Of a stretch of DNA of 6,793 nucleotides, positions 1 through 5,414 are shown one piece after another (the first letter of the stretch is position 1; each line of letters begins with the position of its first letter). The translations under genes and the position numbers were made by a program. The stretch is from Firmicutes bacterium UBA994. GTDB taxonomy: Bacteria > Bacillota > UBA994. The notes beneath the pieces are model-generated. The model was not told where the DNA came from and did no database searches. It saw only the letters and a program-made list of their open reading frames with translations. The stretch spans positions 1-6,793 of the forward strand of contig DBBC01000134.1 of NCBI GenBank assembly GCA_002292025.1, in the 5' to 3' direction.

Positions 1-6
1 AGCCCA

Positions 7-81
7 TGGAGCTGGCGATGGGATTTGAACCCGCAACCTGCTGATTACAAATCAGCTGCTCTACCGTTGAGCTACGCCGGC
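7..81 (-). tRNA. tRNA-Thr (anticodon TGT), CCA encoded
   Basis: Read on the minus strand this folds as a standard cloverleaf of 75 nt including the encoded CCA (7-9). The acceptor strands are 75-81 and 11-17. The anticodon stem (40-44 with 52-56) closes a 7-nt loop whose centre, 47-49, reads TGT, which decodes the Thr codon ACA. The first two acceptor pairs, G1-C72 and C2-G71, and anticodon bases G35 and U36 fit threonine identity. The discriminator base is U. Two pairs are non-canonical: C3·A70 in the acceptor and C50·A64 in the T-stem, next to a G49·U65 wobble. The gene lies 7 bp downstream of tRNA-Pro and is probably co-transcribed with it. The identity is secure; whether the mismatches impair function cannot be told from sequence. 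Confidence 0.95.
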
Positions 82-88
82 ATTACGA

Positions 89-166
89 TGGTCGGGGTAG
101 CAGGATTCGAACCTGCGGCCTCCTGCTCCCAAAGCAGGCGCGCTAGCCAAGCTGCGCTATACCCCG
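89..166 (-). tRNA. tRNA-Pro (anticodon TGG), CCA encoded
   Basis: On the minus strand this is a complete 78-nt cloverleaf with a perfect 7-bp acceptor stem (160-166 with 93-99), an A discriminator (92) and encoded CCA (89-91). The anticodon stem (122-126 with 134-138) closes a 7-nt loop with anticodon TGG (complement of 129-131), followed by G37 as usual in proline tRNAs. The T-arm has the usual TTCGAAT loop. It is the first gene of the minus-strand tRNA pair and lies about 68 nt downstream of the predicted transcription start. Confidence 0.96.
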
Positions 167-213
167 CAACGCAACACCATAGAATCTACACCACCCAAAC
201 ACTCACGTCAAGT

Positions 214-240
214 GGCGAAAACCGAAAGTGCGGCGAAAAC
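214..240. repeat. Two direct copies of GGCGAAAAC at the tRNA promoter start region
   Basis: The nonamer GGCGAAAAC occurs at 214-222 and again at 232-240, with an 18-bp period. Each copy is preceded by AGTG (211-214 and 227-230, the first overlapping its nonamer by one base). The second copy abuts the -10 box of the minus-strand tRNA promoter and covers the expected transcription start. It may be a regulator site or simply a chance or low-complexity duplication; nothing here decides. Confidence 0.45.
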
Positions 241-269
241 ATTATAACACCCTTTAATACCTGCGCCAA
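241..269 (-). promoter_or_regulatory. Sigma-A/sigma-70-type promoter for the tRNA-Pro/tRNA-Thr pair
   Basis: On the minus strand a -35 element TTGGCG (264-269) is separated by 17 bp from a perfect -10 TATAAT (241-246). A TG one base upstream of the -10 makes it an extended -10. Transcription would start near 234-235, giving a leader of about 68 nt before tRNA-Pro. Such a near-consensus promoter is what a stable-RNA gene would be expected to have. The elements are read directly; the start site is inferred from spacing. Confidence 0.8.
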
Positions 270-351
270 GAGCAGGAGCTAGGAGACGTGCGGCGCCGGC
301 ATGATGAGGTGCGTCGCAAATGGACTTGCATCACAATAGGGGAGGAAAAAA

Positions 352-1110
352 ATGAGCGCTATTACATTTGTCTTGACGTCTGCTGCCAGCAAAAGGCTGA
401 TTGCTAAGGCCGTGGTTGCGATGCCCGAGGTGCAAAGAGCCCACCGGCAGGGACGCTTGATTGTGGCAGGCGGTACAACTAACGCTTATATTGCCGAAGA
501 GCTGACCGGTGCGCACGTGGAAAAGGTCCGCTATACCGCGGGCATTGTCACCGAATCAAAGTGGGGATTGACCCCTATCGAGACGCGGTTAAAGCCGCTG
601 GCGTTTGAGGCAGGCAGCGCTTCGCAACGCACATGGCAAGAGGTGCTACAAGATTTTACGGCACAGGATGTGTTTATTAAAGGTGGCAACGCCTTAGATC
701 CGGCAGGAAACGTAGGGGTGCTGGTGGGAGGCAAAAACGGCGGCACGATCGGGGCATCATACGGGCATATTGTCGCTCTGGGAGCACACCTTATTTTGCC
801 GGTGGGGTTAGAAAAGCTTATCCCTTCAGTTCCCATAGCGGCCAAAGCGCTCGGGCATGCCCCTCTCGATGCCCCGCATGGCATGCCGTGCGGCTTGTTC
901 CCCGTAGCTTACGGCACGGTGGTGACTGAAGTAGCTGCTTTGCGCCAGCTGTATGGACTTGATGCCGTGCATGTGCACAGCGGCGGAGTAGGCGGCAGTG
1001 AAGGTGCAGTCGGTTTAGTGGCGTACGGTGATGAGGGCGCTTGCAGTCGCTTACGTGCGGACTTAGCGGCGTTGCTGAAGGAAAAGCCTGTGGACACGGG
1101 TAGTCGCTGA
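352..1110 (+). CDS. Uncharacterised 252-aa protein, possible ISOCOT-like (NagB/RpiA/LUD-type) fold
   Basis: I do not recognise a characterised family. The ATG follows a strong GGGGAGG site by 6 nt, so the start is firm. No signal peptide or membrane segment is seen, so it is probably cytosolic. Three stretches recall proteins of the ISOCOT fold (NagB, RpiA, DeoR sensor domain, LUD/LutC): a strand-loop-helix LIVAGGTTNAYIAEEL (about residues 36-51), which resembles the phosphate-binding GSTs/GTTs loop of those families; DVFIKGGNALDPAGNVG (106-122), resembling the GADxxD or TGANAI segment; and a following strand and lysine LILPVGLEKLIP (147-158), like the VVxxxKIV segment of LUD proteins. The C-terminal part is glycine-rich (VHSGGVGGSEGAVGL, 208-222). 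It is the first gene of the operon, one base upstream of the ChbG-type deacetylase, so a role on a sugar or sugar phosphate is plausible. The fold assignment is inference from motifs; function is unknown. Confidence 0.9.
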   Translation: MSAITFVLTSAASKRLIAKAVVAMPEVQRAHRQGRLIVAGGTTNAYIAEELTGAHVEKVRYTAGIVTESKWGLTPIETRLKPLAFEAGSASQRTWQEVLQDFTAQDVFIKGGNALDPAGNVGVLVGGKNGGTIGASYGHIVALGAHLILPVGLEKLIPSVPIAAKALGHAPLDAPHGMPCGLFPVAYGTVVTEVAALRQLYGLDAVHVHSGGVGGSEGAVGLVAYGDEGACSRLRADLAALLKEKPVDTGSR

Positions 1111-1111
1111 G

Positions 1112-1912
1112 TTGGCGCTACGAGTGATCATCAATGCGGATGACTTCGGTCTCACCGCAGGCGTTAGCCGAGGCATTGTACGCGCCATATCCGCGGGAGT
1201 TGTGACTTCAACTTCGATCATGGGCAATATGCCCGATTTAGCTGCCAATATAGAGTTGCTGCAGAGTGTGCCGGAGGCGGGTTTGGGCATCCATCTTACA
1301 CTGTCCGCCGGACGGCCTTTACTCGGGGCAAGCCACGTACCTAGCTTGGTCAACAACGAGGGTTACTTTTTTCGTGATTCACGGCTGGCGGTACGCAGGG
1401 CTGAGACACTCGAGGTCGAAAAGGAATGGCGGGCACAGGTCGAGCGAGTGCTGGGCTTGGGTGTTCGCCCGACACATGTGGACAGCCACCATCACGTGCA
1501 CCTTGCGCCGAGACTGATGCATTTGGCGGTGAAGCTAGCCAAAGAATATGGCATACCTTGTATTCGCCGTTTGACTGTGCGGGATGTCTGGCGCGAGTCT
1601 CACCCGTGGCGACATGCGCTGGTGCTGCCCGACATTGCTATCTCTCAGTATATAGTGCTCGGGAGCGGGCTTTGCTTCCCGCGCGGTGTGTTGTCCTTGC
1701 ACGAGCACTTTTTGGCAGCACTTGTGCGTCTGTCGCCGGGTATCTACGAGGTATACTGCCACCCCGGCAAAGTTGATGATGCTCTCACGAAAGTGAGCTC
1801 GCTTAAGTACGAGCGGGAGAGGGAGTTAGAATATCTGGTTTCGCCTGAGCTGCGGGAGGGCTTGCAACGGCTTGGCGTGAAGCTGGCGACCTACCGGGAC
1901 GTAGCGCAATAG
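1112..1912 (+). CDS. ChbG/YdjC-family carbohydrate deacetylase
   Basis: This family removes the N-acetyl group from chitooligosaccharides or their 6-phosphates (ChbG acts on chitobiose) using a divalent metal in a TIM-barrel-like fold. The family signatures are all present: VIINADDFG at residues 5-13 with Asp10/Asp11 at the active site; GIHLTL with His61; THVDSHHHVH (121-130) with the second metal-ligand histidine; and YCHPG (215-219) near the C-terminus. At 266 aa it has the usual length. The chosen start is TTG one base after the preceding stop, because it gives the normal short N-terminus before the first strand; no clear Shine-Dalgarno site precedes it, so translation is probably coupled to the upstream gene. 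An in-frame GTG at 1124 would remove only four residues and cannot be excluded. The adjacent PTS permease supports an acetylated amino-sugar substrate, but the exact substrate is not shown. No signal peptide, so cytosolic. Confidence 0.92.
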   Translation: MALRVIINADDFGLTAGVSRGIVRAISAGVVTSTSIMGNMPDLAANIELLQSVPEAGLGIHLTLSAGRPLLGASHVPSLVNNEGYFFRDSRLAVRRAETLEVEKEWRAQVERVLGLGVRPTHVDSHHHVHLAPRLMHLAVKLAKEYGIPCIRRLTVRDVWRESHPWRHALVLPDIAISQYIVLGSGLCFPRGVLSLHEHFLAALVRLSPGIYEVYCHPGKVDDALTKVSSLKYERERELEYLVSPELREGLQRLGVKLATYRDVAQ

Positions 1913-1920
1913 AGGGAGGG
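1913..1920 (+). promoter_or_regulatory. Ribosome binding site that favours GTG 1927 for the PTS gene
   Basis: AGGGAGGG directly follows the deacetylase stop codon. It touches the GTG at 1921, which is too close for initiation, but lies 6 nt before the in-frame GTG at 1927. The second GTG is therefore the likely start. Confidence 0.7.
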
Positions 1921-1926
1921 GTGCCC

Positions 1927-3747
1927 GTGCAAAAAGTTCTCCAGCGGCTGTCTGCGGCGCTGATGGTGCCCGTTATCATTTTGCCGATTGCGGCCTTGTT
2001 CCTCGCTCTCGGCTTGCAACTGCAGATCCCGCCTGTGATCGCGGCTGGCAGAGCCATTATGATCGAGTACTTGCCGCTCTTGTTCGCTGTCGGAGTGGCT
2101 CTCGGTTTTACGCGCTACGACGGGATGGCGGGTTTTGCCGGTGTGGCGGGTTATGTGGTGATGGTAGGTGCCCTTACCGCCGTAAACGCAGAGCTTGACA
2201 TGGGAGTTTTGGGCGGCATTATCTCCGGCGCGATCAGCGCTTGGTTGTTTTTCCGCTACAAAGACATCCGCTTGCCGGAGTATTTAGGCCTATTCTCCGG
2301 TAAGCGCTTTGTGCCCATGGCCGCTGCGGTGGTGAATCTCTTGGCGGGAACACTATTTGGGTATGTATGGCTGCCTGTACAACAAGCTATCTTTGCTTTT
2401 GGCGAGTGGATTATGGCAGGCGGAGCACTGGGACTCTTCTTTTATGGATTGACCAACCGCCTATTGATTCCTACCGGTCTTCACCATATTATCCAAAATC
2501 TCATTCTCTATACCTTTGGCGTGTACACCGACCCCGCCACTGGTGTGGTCTACCAAGGCGAAATTCAGAGGTTCTTTGCCGGCGACCCCACCGCAGGCAA
2601 CTTTTCCGCAGGGTTTTTTATCGTCATGATGTTTGCTGTACCTGCTCTTTGTTTGGGCATGATCCATGAAGCGCGCCCCGCACAGCGCAAACGTGCGGCT
2701 GGCATCCTAGTGACGGCCGCTCTAACCTCAATAATGACGGGCATTACAGAACCTGCGGAGTTCACCTTTATGTTCGCCGCGCCTCTGCTCTATGGCGCGC
2801 ATGCGGTCCTTACCGGTACGGCGACATTGCTGTCGCACATCTTAGGTATACGCCACTACGGCTTCGCCTTGCCTATGTACCTTATAAATTGGCGCTTCAG
2901 TGAAAACGCGTGGCTGATTGTTCCGCTGGGGGTTCTGTATGCTGCCGTTTACTATTTCGGCACAAGATTTCTCATTCGGCGCTTTAATCTGCCTACGCTC
3001 GGTCGCACAGGGGAGGAGAGCGCGGCGCCGTCTGCGCCAGCTGACACTTGTGAACAGCTGCTCAAAGCGCTGGGCGGCCCAACCAACATCACCGCCGTTG
3101 ATTTTTGTTTGACAAGACTTAGGCTAGGCGTAGTAGAAATGAACAAGGTTGACACTAAAGAATTAGAACGATTGGGGGCGATTGGATTTAGTCGTGTGGG
3201 GGCCGACTACTTGCAAGTGATTATGGGAACTCAGTCGCAGGCTTATGCTGAACAACTGCGCCGTATGATCGGTTCGGTGACTTGTGAGCAGGTCCAGACA
3301 TTAGTTAGCCCATTGACCGGACAAGTTGTTTCCCTCGCCCAAGTACCGGATGATGTCTTTTCGCGGGGACTGATGGGGCCAGGGGTCGGGATCGCGCCTG
3401 ACTTTGGGCAAGAAACAGTGGTTGCGCCGTGTGCGGGGAGCATCGAGAAGGTATTTCCCGGTGGGCACGCACTAGTGATTAGGCAAGTAACAGGGGAGCA
3501 GATACTTTTGCATATCGGCATAGACACCGTGCACCTGAAGGGGCAGGGGTTTGTCGTCCTTACTGGGCAAGGGGCGTCTGTCGGGACGGGTGAGCCTTTG
3601 GTCCAGGTGGACTGGGCAGTGCTCACCCAGCAGAAGGTTAACCCGATCACTATCGTGTGCTGTATGGAACAGCCGGGGTGGAGCTTTATCGAAGGCGGTT
3701 CAGTCACAGCCGGGGTCGACGTCATCGCGACGCGGCGGAGGGGGTGA
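1927..3747 (+). CDS. PTS permease EIICBA, glucose/N-acetylglucosamine family
   Basis: A membrane permease that imports a hexose or amino sugar and phosphorylates it with phosphate passed from HPr through its own A and B domains. Numbering is from GTG 1927 (606 aa). EIIC spans about 1-355, with roughly ten hydrophobic segments, the GLHH motif (184-187), the family segment RFFAGDPTAG (215-224) and GITEP (272-276) with sugar-contacting Glu275. A short Ala/Ser/Pro linker follows. EIIB (about 373-448) has the phosphocysteine Cys394 in DFCLTRLR. EIIA (about 458-585) has His514 in GGHALVI and the phosphohistidine His529 in LLHIGID. The C-B-A order matches PtsG and NagE. All phosphotransfer residues are present, so the protein looks active. 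Substrate is unresolved between glucose, GlcNAc and relatives; the upstream deacetylase favours an N-acetylated sugar. No HPr, EI or GlcT-type antiterminator is in the window. An extra GTG at 1921 would add two residues. Confidence 0.95.
   Translation: MQKVLQRLSAALMVPVIILPIAALFLALGLQLQIPPVIAAGRAIMIEYLPLLFAVGVALGFTRYDGMAGFAGVAGYVVMVGALTAVNAELDMGVLGGIISGAISAWLFFRYKDIRLPEYLGLFSGKRFVPMAAAVVNLLAGTLFGYVWLPVQQAIFAFGEWIMAGGALGLFFYGLTNRLLIPTGLHHIIQNLILYTFGVYTDPATGVVYQGEIQRFFAGDPTAGNFSAGFFIVMMFAVPALCLGMIHEARPAQRKRAAGILVTAALTSIMTGITEPAEFTFMFAAPLLYGAHAVLTGTATLLSHILGIRHYGFALPMYLINWRFSENAWLIVPLGVLYAAVYYFGTRFLIRRFNLPTLGRTGEESAAPSAPADTCEQLLKALGGPTNITAVDFCLTRLRLGVVEMNKVDTKELERLGAIGFSRVGADYLQVIMGTQSQAYAEQLRRMIGSVTCEQVQTLVSPLTGQVVSLAQVPDDVFSRGLMGPGVGIAPDFGQETVVAPCAGSIEKVFPGGHALVIRQVTGEQILLHIGIDTVHLKGQGFVVLTGQGASVGTGEPLVQVDWAVLTQQKVNPITIVCCMEQPGWSFIEGGSVTAGVDVIATRRRG
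3735..3744 (+). promoter_or_regulatory. Ribosome binding site of the patatin-like gene, inside the PTS 3' end
   Basis: GGCGGAGGGG overlaps the last codons of the PTS gene and stands 7 nt before ATG 3752. It fixes the patatin start there rather than at any upstream in-frame codon within the EIIA coding region. Confidence 0.75.
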
Positions 3748-3751
3748 TGCT

Positions 3752-4519
3752 ATGGCGCGAGACATCTGTGTGGGTTTGGCACTTGGAGGCGGGGGAGGCA
3801 GGGGAATCGCGCACATTGGGGTGCTCGCTGAGTTAGAGGCGGCACGCATCCCTGTCCATGTAATAGCAGGTACAAGCGTGGGCAGCCTGATTGCGGTATT
3901 GTACGCAGCGGGTCTTACCCCTAGGCAAATGCTAGCTTTGGCTATGCAAACCAACTGGGGCGACTTAGTGCAGCCTGTCATGCCACGGGTAGGATTGGTA
4001 AGTGCCACACGCATGGAGAGTTTAGTGAACGAGATACTTTATAGCGCTAAGCTGGAGGAACTGCCAATTCCTGTGGCTGCGGTGGCGTGTGACTTGTACT
4101 CGGGCCGCGAGGTAGTATTACGGCAGGGGAACGCGGCGTTAGCGGTGAAAGCGAGTTGTGCCGTGCCGGGCATTTTCTTGCCCGTGCCCCATAAAGACAT
4201 GCTCTTAGCTGATGGCGGCATCGTTAATGGAGTGCCGGTGAACGTAGTCAGAAACATGAATGCGACTTTGACTGTCGCGGTACAGTTACAGCAAGGATTA
4301 CGGGAAACGCACGAGCTGAACAGCATCTTTGCTATTCTGTCGCGGTCGTTTGAGGTTATGCAGCGGTCTCAACACATGGAAGAACCGGATGTGCTGATCT
4401 TACCTGAGCTCGGCAACCACCATATGGGCGACTTAACTAGGGTGATGCCGGCATATGAAGCGGGCAGGGCGGCCGCGCATGAGGCGTTGCCTGCCATAAA
4501 AGAACTGCTGGGGAAATAG
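3752..4519 (+). CDS. Patatin-like phospholipase / serine hydrolase (RssA/NTE type)
   Basis: A 255-aa single-domain member of the patatin family, which cleaves acyl esters of lipids with a Ser-Asp dyad. The N-terminal glycine loop GGGGGRGIAHIG (12-23) is the oxyanion-hole motif, GTSVG (40-44) is the GxSxG nucleophile elbow with Ser42, and DGG (154-156) supplies the catalytic Asp154. The ASCAVPGIF segment (134-142) is also typical. Length and motif spacing match the short bacterial RssA/YlbK-like proteins. No signal peptide or transmembrane helix is seen, so it is probably cytosolic or membrane-associated from inside. It begins 4 bp after the PTS stop and so is part of the operon. Its lipid or ester substrate cannot be derived from sequence, and its link to sugar uptake is unclear. 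An open frame continues upstream to about 3551 inside the PTS gene, but that extension lacks family similarity and is not used. Confidence 0.92.
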   Translation: MARDICVGLALGGGGGRGIAHIGVLAELEAARIPVHVIAGTSVGSLIAVLYAAGLTPRQMLALAMQTNWGDLVQPVMPRVGLVSATRMESLVNEILYSAKLEELPIPVAAVACDLYSGREVVLRQGNAALAVKASCAVPGIFLPVPHKDMLLADGGIVNGVPVNVVRNMNATLTVAVQLQQGLRETHELNSIFAILSRSFEVMQRSQHMEEPDVLILPELGNHHMGDLTRVMPAYEAGRAAAHEALPAIKELLGK

Positions 4520-4542
4520 TCAATAACAGAGGAGGGGTAGCA

Positions 4543-5403
4543 ATGCTACGAACGAACAGAGACAAATTGGTACGCATAAGCGTGCAAGGCGAGATAGCGC
4601 ATCCTAAGAGCACGGCGCCGTACCGCATAACAGCGGAAGGGAACCCGGTCGTATTGCCTGGGACGGGCGGTATTACGTACAGCCATAAAATCGGAGACAA
4701 TTGCATGGATTTAGTGGGCGACCACGTGGAGCCCGGGGTCACGACACAGAGGAGCGAGGAGAAAGAGAATAGCGGCTTTAATGTGCTATCTTGCGTGGGC
4801 AATGCCGCCAAGGTAGTGAGCGGTGATGCCAAAGGCGCAAAGGGCATCGTTACCGGTATGCACGGCGGCGCTGAACATGTAATGATCCACTTTGACAAAG
4901 AAACGCTTGAACAGTTATCAATCGGGGACAAGATACTTGTCAAGGCATACGGGCAGGGTCTAAAGCTCCTCGACTGCCCTGCGGTCCAAGTAATGAACCT
5001 CGACCCTGATTTGCTGGACAAGATGGGGGCGATACTGGCCTCTGACGGTGTATTGGAAGTTCCTGTGGCCGTGCAAGTGCCTGCCCACTTGATGGGCTCG
5101 GGGTTAGGCAGTGTCACTGCCTATCGGGGTGACTACGACATTATGACGCAAGACTCAGTCGCCTACGCAAAATACAACTTAGGGAAGCTCCGTTTTGGCG
5201 ACATCGTGGCGTTAATGGACTGTGATACCGCCTTTGGCAGGGGATACTTAGCAGGAGCCGTAACTATTGGGGTAGTTGTGCACTCTAACTGCGTGCTGTC
5301 CGGACATGGACCGGGGATCACTACGCTGCTGACGTGCAAAGAAGCAAAAATCCGCCCGCTTCTACAAGAAAGGGCTAACATCGCAGATTATTTAGGCGTA
5401 TAG
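4543..5403 (+). CDS. DUF4438 domain-containing protein, function unknown
   Basis: A 286-aa protein that I recognise as resembling the DUF4438 family, known from Clostridia and thermophiles, with no established biochemical role that I can cite. The ATG follows GGAGGGG (4531-4537) with 5 nt spacing. Visible conserved-looking features are LPGTGGITY (38-46), VGDHVEPGV (58-66), HGGAEHVMIHF (107-117) and a C-terminal block GAVTIGVVVHS (238-248) followed by SGHGPG (253-258). The repeated His/Asp/Gly motifs would suit a metal- or ligand-binding site, but this is inference. No signal peptide or membrane helix is seen. It lies 23 bp after the patatin gene and 11 bp before the metallo-hydrolase, whose ribosome binding site overlaps its stop codon. 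The family call is from memory of its sequence style, so moderately sure; the gene itself is certain. Confidence 0.85.
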   Translation: MLRTNRDKLVRISVQGEIAHPKSTAPYRITAEGNPVVLPGTGGITYSHKIGDNCMDLVGDHVEPGVTTQRSEEKENSGFNVLSCVGNAAKVVSGDAKGAKGIVTGMHGGAEHVMIHFDKETLEQLSIGDKILVKAYGQGLKLLDCPAVQVMNLDPDLLDKMGAILASDGVLEVPVAVQVPAHLMGSGLGSVTAYRGDYDIMTQDSVAYAKYNLGKLRFGDIVALMDCDTAFGRGYLAGAVTIGVVVHSNCVLSGHGPGITTLLTCKEAKIRPLLQERANIADYLGV

Positions 5404-5414
5404 GAGAGGAATAA

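Larger units (their letters stand above)
167..351. other. Divergent intergenic region between tRNA pair and six-gene operon
   Basis: These 185 bp hold the minus-strand tRNA promoter and must also hold the start signals of the plus-strand genes, unless these are read from elsewhere. I found no plus-strand -35/-10 pair of comparable quality: the AT-rich 241-258 stretch offers TATAAC (243-248) and TTTAAT (253-258) but no matching -35 box. No T-box, riboswitch or antiterminator structure is evident. The end of the region carries the ribosome binding site GGGGAGG (339-345), 6 nt before the first ATG. Confidence 0.6.

Noticed and set aside
260..276. CCTGC / GCAGG hairpin (7-nt loop) as a terminator or operator
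   Set aside because: Only 5 bp with no T-tract, and it overlaps the -35 box of the tRNA promoter; too weak to call.
25..282. An 85-codon open frame on the plus strand across the tRNA region
   Set aside because: It runs antisense through both tRNA genes and the tRNA promoter, and its residues are only translated tRNA complement.
301..339. A 12-codon mini-ORF (ATG ATG ... TAG) ending at the ribosome binding site of the first gene, as a possible leader peptide
   Set aside because: It has no well-spaced ribosome binding site, no run of a regulatory codon and no attenuator hairpin, so chance is the simplest explanation.
3243..3725. A 160-codon minus-strand open frame
   Set aside because: It is opposite the EIIB/EIIA part of the PTS gene, whose catalytic residues are intact, and has no start signal or family likeness.
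3551..3751. Upstream in-frame extension of the patatin gene
   Set aside because: It overlaps the EIIA coding region in another frame, and the strong ribosome binding site and family N-terminus both place the start at 3752.
4437..5117. A 226-codon minus-strand open frame
   Set aside because: It lies opposite the patatin end and the DUF4438 gene, which have ribosome binding sites and family motifs. Its protein is a low-complexity Ser/Pro/Thr-rich shadow.
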